A stretch of DNA of 64,000 nt from SB21 sp964415295 (GCA_964415295.1 CAYPYN010000004.1:372001-436000); one strand, 5' to 3'. Positions 51,530-60,696 are shown, numbered from the stretch's first letter. Made by a program: numbers and translations. The notes: a model not told the origin generated them from the sequence alone.

Positions 51530-51751
51530 ATGTTTGATTTTCAATTCCTTGGGAAAAGCCTTATTGGATTTGGTCTGATCGTCACGCTGATCGGCGTCCT
51601 TGTTTTTTTCTCCGATAAGATCCCATTCATCGGGCGCCTGCCCGGTGACTTCTATATCAAAAAAGACAATTTTACCTTCTACTTCCCTTTGGCCACCGGC
51701 TTGCTGATCAGCTTCATCATTTCCCTGATACTCTGGCTTTTCAGAAAATAG
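51530..51751 (+). CDS. DUF2905-family small membrane protein
   Basis: The 73-residue protein has two transmembrane helices (LGKSLIGFGLIVTLIGVLVFF and LATGLLISFIISLILWLF) around the conserved GRLPGDFYIKKDNFTFYFP, the signature of DUF2905. Function is unknown. The gene starts 3 nt after the phosphorylase stop. Its stop lies 7 nt from the convergent ggt stop and no terminator hairpin is present. Confidence 0.92.
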   Translation: MFDFQFLGKSLIGFGLIVTLIGVLVFFSDKIPFIGRLPGDFYIKKDNFTFYFPLATGLLISFIISLILWLFRK

Positions 51752-51758
51752 CCGCCGG

Positions 51759-53438
51759 TCAATACCCTTCCGCCCATCCGTATCGCCTCGTATCCGCCTC
51801 ACCGTAGATCAAACCGCTTTTCGGATCGATCCAGATCGAATGCGCATCACCGATGAATTCGGTTTCCTCGATCTTATGTCCTTTGGCGCGTAGCTGCGAG
51901 ATCACCTCCGGGTGCCAACGGCCCCTTTCGATCAGTATGCGGTCGGGTTTCCACGTTTGGCTAAGCCTCGGCTGATCCACCGATCCACGCAAACTCAAAT
52001 GATAATCTGTCATAGCGACAATGATCTGCGCTACTGTATTGATGATCGTCTTCCCTCCCGGGGAACCGGTGACCAGGAAAGGTTTGCCGTTCTTTAGAAC
52101 GATTGTAGGCGTCATCGAACTCAGCATACGTTTGCCGGGTTCGATCAGATTCTTATTGTGTTCCTTTTGTCCCGTGAAACCGTACACATCCGGCTCGATA
52201 TTGAAATCATGCATCTCATTATTAAGCAGGAAACCCAGGCCCTTGACCACCGCGCAGGAACCGAACCAATCTTCAAGCGTATAGGTATTGGATACGATAT
52301 TGCCTTCGGCATCGATCACGGAGAAATGCGTCGTTTCACTAATTTCAGGATAATCCTCGCTTGCAAGCTCCTCACTGGATCGGGTCTTCCGAATATCGAT
52401 TACTTTGGATAAGTCCTTTGCATAAGACTTTGAGATAAGGCGGTCGACTGGAACTTTTACGAAATCCGGATCACCCAAAAATCGCGCGCGGTCAAAAAAA
52501 GTGAGGCGCATGGATTCCGCGATCAGGTGATACGTTTCTGCATGCCCGGGCTTTAGCTCAAAATTCTCCAGGATATTCAGCATTTCAATGACCGCGATAC
52601 CGCCCGAAGATGGCGGCGGCATGCTGATGATCTCCAGCCCGCGATACGTGCTGCGAACGGGTGTCCTAACGACCGCCCCATAGTTTCGTAAATCCTCTAT
52701 TGTCCAGATGCCGCCGTTTCGCGCTATTTCCTCTGCCATGGCATCAGCCAGCGGCCCTTCGTAAAATGCGTCTGCTCCGTGGTCGGCTATGGCTCTCAGT
52801 GTTCGCGCGAGATCTTTCTGGACGAGAAGTTCGCCGGCCCGGTAGGCCTGCCCGTCTTCCTTGAAAAAGATTTTTCTGGTTTCATCATACCGCGACAAAT
52901 TGGAGCGATTGGATTCCAAATACGCCGCAAAGACCGGGTTGAGCACAAATCCGTTTTCTGCAAGTTCCACCGCGGGCATCACGAGTTCCCGCCACGGACT
53001 CTTTCCATACTTCTTCCACGCGGTTTCCAGCCCGCGAACCGTTCCAGGAATTCCGGCCACCAGGTATCCATAATCACTCAACATTGTATCGAGCGTACCG
53101 TCAGGACGCAGGAACATCCGTGCGTGGGCTTTCATGGGCGCTTTTTCACGATAATCGATAGCAACGGCCTCCCCATTTTTTGTTCGGATCATCATAAAGC
53201 CTCCGCCGCCGATATTTCCCGCCTGGGGATACGTCACGGCCAGGGCAAAAGCCGTTGCCACCGCCGCGTCTACTGCGTTACCGCCTTTTTTCAAGATGGA
53301 AACGCCTATCTTGGAAGCAAATTCGTCCACCGATACCACCGCACCGCGTTGAGCAACAATGGATTTTTTCTGGGGAAAAGAATGTGGGGAAACAAAGATG
53401 AGCCAGCAAATAGCAGAAAGAAAGAACGTGTGCTTCAT
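51759..53438 (-). CDS. ggt: Gamma-glutamyltransferase (gamma-glutamyl transpeptidase)
   Basis: The 559-residue precursor has a signal peptide, and the large-subunit motifs GGNAVDAAVATAFALAV and GNIGGGGFMMIR. The autoprocessing site precedes Thr369 in SETTHFSVID; after self-cleavage Thr369 is the N-terminal nucleophile of the small subunit. ERMLSSMTP-type (KRMLSSMTPTIV) and GSPGGKTI segments complete the active site. It hydrolyses or transfers the gamma-glutamyl group of glutathione in the periplasm. It is a single-gene unit, convergent with the DUF2905 gene. Confidence 0.96.
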   Translation of the reverse strand: MKHTFFLSAICWLIFVSPHSFPQKKSIVAQRGAVVSVDEFASKIGVSILKKGGNAVDAAVATAFALAVTYPQAGNIGGGGFMMIRTKNGEAVAIDYREKAPMKAHARMFLRPDGTLDTMLSDYGYLVAGIPGTVRGLETAWKKYGKSPWRELVMPAVELAENGFVLNPVFAAYLESNRSNLSRYDETRKIFFKEDGQAYRAGELLVQKDLARTLRAIADHGADAFYEGPLADAMAEEIARNGGIWTIEDLRNYGAVVRTPVRSTYRGLEIISMPPPSSGGIAVIEMLNILENFELKPGHAETYHLIAESMRLTFFDRARFLGDPDFVKVPVDRLISKSYAKDLSKVIDIRKTRSSEELASEDYPEISETTHFSVIDAEGNIVSNTYTLEDWFGSCAVVKGLGFLLNNEMHDFNIEPDVYGFTGQKEHNKNLIEPGKRMLSSMTPTIVLKNGKPFLVTGSPGGKTIINTVAQIIVAMTDYHLSLRGSVDQPRLSQTWKPDRILIERGRWHPEVISQLRAKGHKIEETEFIGDAHSIWIDPKSGLIYGEADTRRYGWAEGY

Positions 53439-53547
53439 GACTTCATATTATCCTGGCCAACGATCGTTCAGGCCATTTCCCAGCCCAATTGCAGGAGGGT
53501 AACATATGAAACTAAGCCGATCGGGCGTTCTGTGAATGCGTTGAATG

Positions 53548-54018
53548 TTACAAACCGCTTTTCTTAACCAAAACCGCCATCTTCTCGGCATACGGGGTAA
53601 TGATCGGCACGGCACTTCTCAGCTTATCGTAAATCGGTTCCGTCGAGTCAATCGTCATGGTGCCTATGACTTTTTTCAGGTTCGCCACATCCGGATCAAA
53701 GAGCGGCAAGGCCAGGATCACTCTCAAGCCGGATTTCACCTTCTTTTCTTCTTCCTGGGCGATCCACTGCACTTCTTTACCGAGATCGGTGATCTCTTCT
53801 TTTTTTGTGTTCCACGCTTTGCCCGAACACCCCTGCCCTTTCGACAACGTGATCTTCACTTCTTCACCGTCAAAACCGTCCGTATGTGCGATCATCTGCA
53901 GTTTAGAGGTTTTAGGACTCATGATGTTGATGCGCAAATGCCTCACACCAAGTTCTTTGAGTAAAAATGATTTGATCTCGTTAAGAAGATTATTGATCTC
54001 AGATATATCGCCGCTCAT
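53548..54018 (-). CDS. Stand-alone GAF-domain protein
   Basis: The 156-residue cytoplasmic protein starts at ATG 54018 behind a strong AAGGAG Shine-Dalgarno site. The sequence has the GAF pattern: LRINIMSPKTSKLQMIAHTDGF, ITLSKGQGCSGKAWNTKKE, ILALPLFDP and VIGTMTIDSTEPI. GAF domains bind small ligands or serve as dimerisation and redox sensors. No output domain is fused, so it probably acts with a partner. The upstream stretch (54019-54181) is AT-rich with an imperfect inverted repeat ATTAGCA/TGCTAAT at 54087-54119. Confidence 0.88.
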   Translation of the reverse strand: MSGDISEINNLLNEIKSFLLKELGVRHLRINIMSPKTSKLQMIAHTDGFDGEEVKITLSKGQGCSGKAWNTKKEEITDLGKEVQWIAQEEEKKVKSGLRVILALPLFDPDVANLKKVIGTMTIDSTEPIYDKLRSAVPIITPYAEKMAVLVKKSGL

Positions 54019-54181
54019 ATAAATCTCCTTGATTGGTTAACGAATTCTCAAAGGGGAGCCGGTCTGACGAAATAACTTAATGGATTATTAGCAAATTGAA
54101 AAGAGATTTATCTGCTAATCTTTAATCTACTTACTCAAAATTCAGACAAAAGAAACGGCTTGTCAATTGTATTTATATATA

Positions 54182-54760
54182 CTACGTCTTCGCGGCCAGA
54201 AACTGAGTTTGTATCAGCTTCCGGCTGTGTTTCATTACCTGCCACCCGCTATGAGACAGCATTTCAATAGCCCTGTTAGTATCATGCAGAAATAATCGGC
54301 GGCCGTGGATCCACCGAAGATGATTAAACAGGATCGGCGGTGAAAAAGTTATACACAGGTAAGCGTTAGGTCTGGCTACCCTGAGAAACTCCGATAACAC
54401 GGCCTTGGGATCCGCCACATATTCCATGACGCCTATACACAGGATGACATCTATCGAACAGTCGTCCAAACCGGTATTGTCAGCCGGTGCTAATTTGGTA
54501 TACACCGAAGCGTGCCGGGGAGCTCTTGACAACATGGCATCCGTAGAATCCAGACATAAAATGCTGACTCTCCGCTCAAGACTCAGAACGATGCGCGCCC
54601 CGTTGCCGTCCCCGCAACCGGCATCCAGCACCGCATCACCGTCGCGGAGAACCGATGCGATCATTTCTCTGACGGAGAGATTTTCTTTCTCCAGTATCCG
54701 GCCAAAAGGGAATACATTTCTGAACACAAGATAAAGAAACGATTTGATTTTCCAGAACAT
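54182..54760 (-). CDS. Class I SAM-dependent methyltransferase
   Basis: The 192-residue protein has motif I VLDAGCGDGNGA, the acidic loop LCLDSTDAML, motif II/III DDCSIDVILCIGVMEYVADP and LSEFLRVARPNAYLCITF. This is the Methyltransf_11 layout for small-molecule or quinone methylation; the substrate cannot be assigned. It has a slightly hydrophobic N-terminus (IKSFLYLVFRNVFPFG) that may associate with the membrane. It is divergent from dapD. Confidence 0.88.
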   Translation of the reverse strand: MFWKIKSFLYLVFRNVFPFGRILEKENLSVREMIASVLRDGDAVLDAGCGDGNGARIVLSLERRVSILCLDSTDAMLSRAPRHASVYTKLAPADNTGLDDCSIDVILCIGVMEYVADPKAVLSEFLRVARPNAYLCITFSPPILFNHLRWIHGRRLFLHDTNRAIEMLSHSGWQVMKHSRKLIQTQFLAAKT

Positions 54761-54849
54761 TTACTGATAAATCCTATGCGGTCATTTCCAAAAAAAGTTT
54801 AATTACAAAAATGTTTTTTGTCAAATGGTATCGGATGCCTTTTTTCAAT

Positions 54850-54878
54850 TTGAATTTTGATATTCATATTTCTATTTT
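54850..54878 (+). promoter_or_regulatory. Sigma70-like promoter of dapD
   Basis: TTGAAT (54850-54855) and TATTTT (54873-54878) are 17 nt apart. The expected leader is about 40 nt. Confidence 0.6.
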
Positions 54879-54925
54879 AGTCAAACAACCAAGCTTGGAC
54901 GACTCCATTATTACGGAAATAACCC

Positions 54926-55771
54926 ATGAATAAACAAGAGATCGCATCGGCCATCGAAAGACTCTATCCCTTATCGGCCGAAGACGTGCTGAAGCAGGAT
55001 GGAATGGAATATTTTTACCATTTCAAGAAAATGCTTAATGCCGGCGAGATCCGCGCGGCGGAGAAAACCGATGACAGCTGGAAGGTCAATGAGTGGGTGA
55101 AAAAAGGCATCCTCATCGGATTCCGTCTGGGGAAATTGACCGATATGTCCATTGACGGACGATTTCGCTTTTTCGATAAAGACACCTACCCGCTCAAAGG
55201 CCTCGGCGTGAAGGACAACGTACGTATTGTTCCGGGCGGAACCAGCGTACGCGACGGTTGCTACGTTTCTCCACAAACGGTGATCATGCCGCCCGCCTAT
55301 ATCAATGTCGGAGCCTATGTCGACTCCGGTACTCTGATCGATTCGCATGCCCTGGTAGGTTCCTGTGCCCAGCTTGGAAAGAACATTCACCTTAGTGCAG
55401 CGGCACAGATCGGGGGCGTGCTTGAACCCGTCGGAGCGATGCCGGTCATCATCGAAGACGACGTGATGATCGGGGGCAACTGCGGCATCTATGAAGGCAC
55501 CATTATCAAACGCCGTGCCGTGATTGGCGCGGGCGTTATCCTGACGGGAGGAACGCCGGTGTACGATATCGTTACAAGCTCCGTCCATCGCAGGACCAAA
55601 GACGAACCGCTCACCATTCCCGAAGGCGCGGTAGTGGTCGCCGGATCCAGACCCATCGTCTCAAATATCTTTGCGCGTGAGAAGAATTTATCACTCTATA
55701 CGCCCATTATTATCAAATACCGAGATGATAAGACCGACGCTTCAACGGCTTTGGAGGATACGCTGCGTTAA
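54926..55771 (+). CDS. dapD: 2,3,4,5-Tetrahydropyridine-2,6-dicarboxylate N-succinyltransferase
   Basis: The 281-residue protein matches DapD in length and order. A helical N-terminal domain ends with WVKKGILIGFRLGK and FFDKDTYPLKG. A left-handed beta-helix of hexapeptide repeats then includes VRIVPGGTSVRDGCYV, NVGAYVDSGTLIDSHALVGSCAQLG (read in parts) and IEDDVMIGGNCGIYEGTII. It succinylates tetrahydrodipicolinate in the lysine/diaminopimelate pathway. Its presence implies the succinylase branch. It is followed by a terminator hairpin at 55786-55808. Confidence 0.97.
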   Translation: MNKQEIASAIERLYPLSAEDVLKQDGMEYFYHFKKMLNAGEIRAAEKTDDSWKVNEWVKKGILIGFRLGKLTDMSIDGRFRFFDKDTYPLKGLGVKDNVRIVPGGTSVRDGCYVSPQTVIMPPAYINVGAYVDSGTLIDSHALVGSCAQLGKNIHLSAAAQIGGVLEPVGAMPVIIEDDVMIGGNCGIYEGTIIKRRAVIGAGVILTGGTPVYDIVTSSVHRRTKDEPLTIPEGAVVVAGSRPIVSNIFAREKNLSLYTPIIIKYRDDKTDASTALEDTLR

Positions 55772-55785
55772 GACACAAAAAAAAT

Positions 55786-55808
55786 AGCTCAGGCTTGGAG
55801 CCTGAGCT
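55786..55808. terminator. Intrinsic terminator hairpin between dapD and the tlpA-like gene
   Basis: The stem AGCTCAGGC / GCCTGAGCT is a perfect 9-bp pair around TTGGA. An A run of eight lies on its left side, so on the minus strand it is followed by a T run and best serves the tlpA-like gene. The plus-strand side lacks a strong T run. Confidence 0.7.
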
Positions 55809-55859
55809 CAATGTTTACATGTTTTGTTCTTTTAGGAATTCGCGCTGAATTGGATCCCG

Positions 55860-56351
55860 TTAAATCCCGGCCGCCTTCAGCAAATTCAAAAACCTTTCTT
55901 TGTTCTGCAAACCAACGTTCGTACTGACTACATTACCGTTCTTATCGATGATCACGGTCGTCGGGAAAGCCTGCACGCCAAATTGTTTGGCGAAAGCATC
56001 GTCGCCGTACCAGGTAGGATATGTAATCTTAAGTTGTTCTTCGACAATAGGTTTAGCCGCCTCAGGCGATTCGGAATCCAGCAAAACACCGAGAACTACA
56101 ACATCTTTGTCTTTATACTGTTCATGAATTTCTTTCAGATCAGGAATTTCTTTCAGGCACGGTCCGCACCATGTCGCCCAGATATTGAGCAAAACCGTTT
56201 TGCCGCGATACTGAGAGAATTCCATTTTGTTGCCGCTCAGATCGGTCGCGGAGAAATTGACCTGTCCTTGTGAGGAAGCCTGTTTTTGACCGCAGGCTGA
56301 AACTGATAAAAAAAGCATCGAGACGTACACAAAACCAATAAATAATCTCAT
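55860..56351 (-). CDS. TlpA/ResA-like thioredoxin-fold lipoprotein
   Basis: The 163-residue protein has a lipobox (LSVSACGQ, Cys20), then a thioredoxin-like fold with IWATWCGPCLKEIPDLKEI (Cys62, Cys65) and cis-Pro in VQAFPTTVIID. This is the TlpA/ResA type used to reduce disulfides in periplasmic proteins, such as apocytochrome c. It lies 40 nt downstream of dsbD, which probably supplies it with electrons. The membrane anchor is inferred from the lipobox. Confidence 0.93.
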   Translation of the reverse strand: MRLFIGFVYVSMLFLSVSACGQKQASSQGQVNFSATDLSGNKMEFSQYRGKTVLLNIWATWCGPCLKEIPDLKEIHEQYKDKDVVVLGVLLDSESPEAAKPIVEEQLKITYPTWYGDDAFAKQFGVQAFPTTVIIDKNGNVVSTNVGLQNKERFLNLLKAAGI

Positions 56352-56391
56352 CTTATTCCTTTATAATTAATGACCGGAAACGTTCCTGTTT

Positions 56392-58389
56392 TCAATTTTT
56401 ACGAATGTCGGCCGTGATCTTCATTCTTTCCAGACCTTCTTTGAGAAACATCTTGAAGACCTCGGGATTGCGCTCCAGCCCGCCGAACGTGGCGAGAATA
56501 TTTTCCTCCGGATCGATGATGACATAAAACGGCAAGGCCACACTGCCGACAAATTTCTGCTGGAGCTCCTGATTTTTCTCCTGCGCTTCACCGAAGTCCG
56601 TCCAGAGGCGCGCAAGTACCATCTGGTCGAAAAGTTTATCCACGTCTTCCCGCACGAACATTGTCTTTTCCATCAGACGGCAGTTCGTACAGGTTTTGCC
56701 CGTAAAATCTATAAATAGAGGCTTCCCGGACTCCCTGGCTTTTGCAATCGCCGTAGCATAATTCTCGATCCACTCACCCTCTTCGGTTTTCTCCTTGTCG
56801 GCCGCACTGCGAATCACGCCGTAATCGGCCGGAGGAAGATAGGAATCCAGATCGGCCTGAAGAGGATTGCCGAACAAACCGTAAAGCAAATAGACCGTCA
56901 GACTCATAAAGAACATACCAAGTCCTGTTCTGCCCGCACCGATCGCATCCACCGTATCATCTTCAGAGAACTTGATCTTGCCTAATAAATAGAATCCGCT
57001 GATCCCGAAGAGGACAATCCAGATGGACAGCAGCACTGGCCTCGTCAGTATCTGTGTATCCCAAACCAGGTCTACATTACTAAAGAATTTGAACGCGGCC
57101 GCCACTTCCACAAAGGCCATAACGATCTTCGTAGCATGGAGCCAACTGCCGCTTTTGGGCATATTGGCGAGATACTGAGGGAAAAGCGACAAGAAGAAGA
57201 ACGGCGATGAAAACGCCGCGGCAAAACATAACATACCCACGATCGGAAGAAACCATTCGCCGTTAGCCGAGGCCACCATCAGCAAACCGAGAAATTGAAC
57301 CGTACACGTAAAAGAGACCAACGTAAAAGTGACCCCTGCGAAAAGGGTTCCCATATTCCGCCCGGTGTCGCTGTGCTGCTGGGAAAAATTGACAATGAAG
57401 GAAGGCAGCCGTATTTCAAATACTCCAAATAGACTCAACGCAAAAACTACAAAAAGTACGCCGATCGTCATGTTGACCCACGCGTTGGCGGCAAAATTCT
57501 GGGCCCCGGATGCACCAACGATCAGCGACATGAGCCATCCGAAGAGGGCGAAAGAAACGATGATACCGAGGATATAAATTACGGACTGCTTGATGGCCTG
57601 AATTCTGGATGTCGCCGAATGCTTGGTGAAATAAGACACGGTGATCGGGATCATCGGGAAGACACACGGCGTGAGTAGTGCCAGGAAGCCTGTGAGAAAA
57701 GCCAGGCCGATAAAAGAAGCCAGAGACTCTTTGCGCAACGCCTCATACGAAGCGGTTCTTTCGATAACCGTCTTTTCATCTTCCGCACTTTCGATCTTCT
57801 CATCCCCTTGAACAAAAGACAAAACGGTATCTTTGATGACCGGCGCTTCTCGGAGGTCTTGCTTAACCTGGTCTGCGGCCGGTTTGTGTTCGGTCATCTT
57901 TTGGGATAAGGTCAGTATGGATGCGGGGACGTTAAAAACCGACTTGACCGTTTGCGGAGGCAGACAGTAGGACTCGGTACACGCCTGATAACGGAACTCG
58001 ACTCCGATCGCATCGCCCTGTTTCAGAGGGCCCGTGAGCTCGAGGGGCTGTTTGAACACGACCGTTCCCGAATGCCATGTGACATCAATGCCGAATCCTT
58101 CGTCGAAATGTTTTTTACCTTCGGGACTTATCAATGCGCCTTTGAGCCTTACATTCTCAGGCAGTTGCAGAGTAACCGTAGTGGGAACCGGCCCTTCAAG
58201 CAGTTCCGTGCCGTAAATATGATACTTCGAATCCACGACGGCCCGGACATCCAGAGAGAATTCCCGGCCATTGACCGCGCCCGCGCTTACGCTCAGTTTG
58301 ACCGTTGCCGGCGGCTGCGATGAAACAGGTTGAATTGTAATAACGAGTCCGAGCAGGAGACCCATTGCAAGAAGATGAGCGGTGCGCAT
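56392..58389 (-). CDS. dsbD: Thiol:disulfide interchange protein DsbD
   Basis: The 665-residue protein has the three DsbD parts. An exported alpha domain comes after the signal peptide (about 25-160, including YQACTESYCLPP). A CcdA-like membrane beta domain of eight helices follows (about 225-500, with ALLTPCVFPMIPITVSYF and TLVSFTCTVQF cysteines). The thioredoxin-like gamma domain has the CxxC pair Cys567/Cys570 in GKTCTNCRLMEK. It passes electrons from cytoplasmic thioredoxin to periplasmic thiol proteins, here probably the TlpA-like lipoprotein encoded next. Confidence 0.95.
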   Translation of the reverse strand: MRTAHLLAMGLLLGLVITIQPVSSQPPATVKLSVSAGAVNGREFSLDVRAVVDSKYHIYGTELLEGPVPTTVTLQLPENVRLKGALISPEGKKHFDEGFGIDVTWHSGTVVFKQPLELTGPLKQGDAIGVEFRYQACTESYCLPPQTVKSVFNVPASILTLSQKMTEHKPAADQVKQDLREAPVIKDTVLSFVQGDEKIESAEDEKTVIERTASYEALRKESLASFIGLAFLTGFLALLTPCVFPMIPITVSYFTKHSATSRIQAIKQSVIYILGIIVSFALFGWLMSLIVGASGAQNFAANAWVNMTIGVLFVVFALSLFGVFEIRLPSFIVNFSQQHSDTGRNMGTLFAGVTFTLVSFTCTVQFLGLLMVASANGEWFLPIVGMLCFAAAFSSPFFFLSLFPQYLANMPKSGSWLHATKIVMAFVEVAAAFKFFSNVDLVWDTQILTRPVLLSIWIVLFGISGFYLLGKIKFSEDDTVDAIGAGRTGLGMFFMSLTVYLLYGLFGNPLQADLDSYLPPADYGVIRSAADKEKTEEGEWIENYATAIAKARESGKPLFIDFTGKTCTNCRLMEKTMFVREDVDKLFDQMVLARLWTDFGEAQEKNQELQQKFVGSVALPFYVIIDPEENILATFGGLERNPEVFKMFLKEGLERMKITADIRKN

Positions 58390-58454
58390 GAAATTCCATG
58401 TTAGGTTAATAGTTCCGGCGACAAGGTGTAACGCAAAGACTCGTTGCAGATTCC

Positions 58455-58706
58455 CTATGGCGCGTAAATTCCTTTAGCAATAAATTTTATCGTGAACCGG
58501 ACGTCGCCGGCGATCTCTCTGGCATTAAGTTGTACGATCTCGGGATTGGTCCCGTTGGCGATCACCGAACCGTGAAAGACCGCAATGTACTGACCCGCAT
58601 ACTTTCTTGAGATCGTAGCCCAGTGATCCCTGATCCAGGCCGTATCGGAAACACTGGCCGGCGCTTTTTGCGGACGCCCTTTGGATTGCTTTTGATTCGC
58701 TCTCAT
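58455..58706 (-). CDS. Small DUF5678-like protein
   Basis: The 83-residue protein has a basic N-terminus (RANQKQSKGRPQKAP) followed by DTAWIRDHWATISRKYAGQYIAVFHGSVIANG. This resembles DUF5678 (W...Y.GK.IAV..g.V.a.G.). The family function is unknown. It lies between dsbD (about 65 nt away) and rlmN (46 nt away) on the same strand, and codon use fits the region. Confidence 0.65.
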   Translation of the reverse strand: MRANQKQSKGRPQKAPASVSDTAWIRDHWATISRKYAGQYIAVFHGSVIANGTNPEIVQLNAREIAGDVRFTIKFIAKGIYAP

Positions 58707-58752
58707 ACCCTACACCTCCGGTTAAGTGTGAATATTGGAAACGTTATCAAAA

Positions 58753-59859
58753 TTACGGTTTGATCGCCAATTGCCCGCAGGCCGCCGCGATATCCCGGCC
58801 CCGGCTGCGCCTCAGCGTCAGCGGACTCCGGATCGACGACACTTGTTTCATAAAATAAGCTATCCGTTCATCCGACGGCCTTTTCAGCGAAGGGCCTTCG
58901 ATCGGATTGTACGGGATCACATTCACTTTGCATCGACCGAGCTGCGACGCTATTTTTTTCAATCGTGCCGCATCGGCGTCGCTGTCATTGACACCGGAGA
59001 GCAGAACATACTCCAGCGTCACCCCGTTTCGCCGTGTTGCGTTGAAATAGCGTGCCGCTTCGATCAGTTCCTTCAGAGGGTATTTCTTCGTGATCGGCAT
59101 GATACGCCGTCGAACGGCATCCGTTGTGGCATTAAGACTGATCGCGAGATTATACGGATGACCGGCGTCCGTATATTCATAGATCTTCGGAATAATACCC
59201 GACGTCGAGATCGTTATATGCTTGGCCGCGAGTCCCGGTCCGTTCTCATTGGCAATAATCTGCGCCGCCTGAATCACCGGATCGTAATTCAAAAACGGTT
59301 CGCCCATGCCCATAAATACAATGTTGGAAATATCGGGATCTATATGTCGTCGAATGTATGTCAACTGACCAACGATCTCGCCGACCGACAGATTCCTTTG
59401 ATATCCCATCCAGCCGGTGGCGCAGAATTCGCACCCAACCGCACAGCCGACCTGTGTGGAAATGCAGACGGTTCGCCGGTCCTCTTCCGGAATAAAAACG
59501 GATTCGATCTTGCGGCCGTCCTCCAGTTCAAAAAGGATTTTGCGTGTCGCCAAGGCTTCATTTTCCTCGGATAATTGTACGCCAACGGCTTTGGGATGAC
59601 GGATCTCGGCGCTCTGCTCCAGCCGTTCTCTGAGATCTTTGGAGATGTCGGTCATATCCGCAAATGATTCGGCACCCTTTTTGTACAGCCATTGAAATAC
59701 CTGCTGGCCGCGGAATCTTTTCTCGCCCATCGACGTAAAGAAGGCCTCCAGTTCCTCCCGGGACATTCCAAGAAGATTGGTTTTGCCGGATCGGTGAGCG
59801 AGGTCAACGGATGTGATAAAACCGGTATGTGATGCGGGAACCTTCATTGGCGGTAACAT
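58753..59859 (-). CDS. rlmN: 23S rRNA / tRNA (adenine-C2) methyltransferase RlmN
   Basis: The 368-residue radical SAM enzyme has the cluster motif C-x3-C-x2-C in VGCAVGCEFCATGWMG, the accessory Cys in DIAAACGQL near the C-terminus, and family segments FRGQQVFQWLYKKG and VFMGMGEPFLNYD. It methylates C2 of A2503 in 23S rRNA, and in many bacteria A37 of some tRNAs. The ATG at 59859 (GGCGGGA upstream) is preferred; the open frame reaches 59922 but those residues lack family similarity. It is divergent from a lipoprotein gene. Confidence 0.95.
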   Translation of the reverse strand: MLPPMKVPASHTGFITSVDLAHRSGKTNLLGMSREELEAFFTSMGEKRFRGQQVFQWLYKKGAESFADMTDISKDLRERLEQSAEIRHPKAVGVQLSEENEALATRKILFELEDGRKIESVFIPEEDRRTVCISTQVGCAVGCEFCATGWMGYQRNLSVGEIVGQLTYIRRHIDPDISNIVFMGMGEPFLNYDPVIQAAQIIANENGPGLAAKHITISTSGIIPKIYEYTDAGHPYNLAISLNATTDAVRRRIMPITKKYPLKELIEAARYFNATRRNGVTLEYVLLSGVNDSDADAARLKKIASQLGRCKVNVIPYNPIEGPSLKRPSDERIAYFMKQVSSIRSPLTLRRSRGRDIAAACGQLAIKP

Positions 59860-59952
59860 AACATATCCCGCCGTTTCTTGCAAGATATTTGATGCTTTTG
59901 AACAGCGTTTTACCGCTTGCATAAATGCCCCCCTTTGGATATGTTTGCAGCC

Positions 59953-60558
59953 ATGAACAGAGTTTTATACCTGCTCGGCCTGATCGTTGGATTTGTAAGC
60001 TGCGAAGCGCCCAACTATGACCCGACAACACCGGACGGAACGCATAATCTTTTTGTCCGTTCTTTCGCCCAGAAAGACTACAAGACCCTTTACAGCCTGC
60101 TGAACAAAGAGACCAAAGAGTCCTTCCGTGTCTATTTAAGTAACACCAGACAAGTTGTGTCCATGATCCGGGCCACATACCCGGATGCCCTTCAGGAAAA
60201 GGCGATTGCGGATCTCTCCATCCCCTTCCCTTCGGATACCTTCGCCTATCGGGAGATCGAAATGGCTCCAACGGAAGAGGAAATATTCATGAAACTCTGC
60301 GACAAAATGTTATCCTCACGGAATGAAACTCCCTCCCTCATGCAAAAATTCGGCACACGCGTGCAGTCTGTGGTAATGGAACGCCCCGATAAGGCACTCA
60401 TCAAGACAATCGCCGATGAAACGCTGGTTTATGTGCGCGAACCCGATGGATACTGGCGGACGGCCGAGGTTTTTGGAATCAATTTCAGCGCTCTGGTGAT
60501 GGTGAGCCGGCAAAATCTGGATATCACCAGAACGAACGCTGAAATCCTCTCAAAATAA
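59953..60558 (+). CDS. Lipoprotein of unknown function
   Basis: The 201-residue protein starts at ATG 59953 (MNRVLYLLGLIVGFVSCEAPN, lipobox Cys17). An open frame reaching 59917 only adds residues without a signal sequence. The mature part begins YDPTTPDGTHNLFVRSFAQKDYKTLYSLLN, a pattern seen in lipoproteins resembling NTF2/DUF4878-like folds, with a helical and beta remainder. Function is unknown. Confidence 0.75.
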   Translation: MNRVLYLLGLIVGFVSCEAPNYDPTTPDGTHNLFVRSFAQKDYKTLYSLLNKETKESFRVYLSNTRQVVSMIRATYPDALQEKAIADLSIPFPSDTFAYREIEMAPTEEEIFMKLCDKMLSSRNETPSLMQKFGTRVQSVVMERPDKALIKTIADETLVYVREPDGYWRTAEVFGINFSALVMVSRQNLDITRTNAEILSK

Positions 60559-60615
60559 TCATTTCAAACGCTCATTTACCGCCAACGTGTCACTGAATGG
60601 ATAATCGCAAAATTA

Positions 60616-60644
60616 TTGACATTCGGGGGCCAATACTATATATT
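60616..60644 (+). promoter_or_regulatory. Sigma70-like promoter of the mltD-like gene
   Basis: TTGACA (60616-60621) and TATATT (60639-60644) are 17 nt apart, the closest match to consensus in this window. The upstream part of the open frame starts at the -35 box, so the true start lies downstream. Confidence 0.75.
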
Positions 60645-60696
60645 CTCGCGGTTCAAAACTAATTGTTTTTCTAATGATTTAGGAGTTCGCATATTG

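Noticed and set aside
52779..53567. Plus-strand open frame of 262 codons over ggt and the following gap
   Set aside because: It is antisense to the gamma-glutamyltransferase gene and has no recognisable domain or start signal.
54087..54119. Inverted repeat ATTAGCA/TGCTAAT upstream of the GAF gene
   Set aside because: Seven-bp AT-rich arms with a 19-nt loop in an AT-rich stretch can easily arise by chance; no promoter is aligned with it.
60616..60696. Upstream start for the lytic transglycosylase
   Set aside because: The first codons coincide with a consensus promoter, and the lipoprotein signal peptide begins at 60697.
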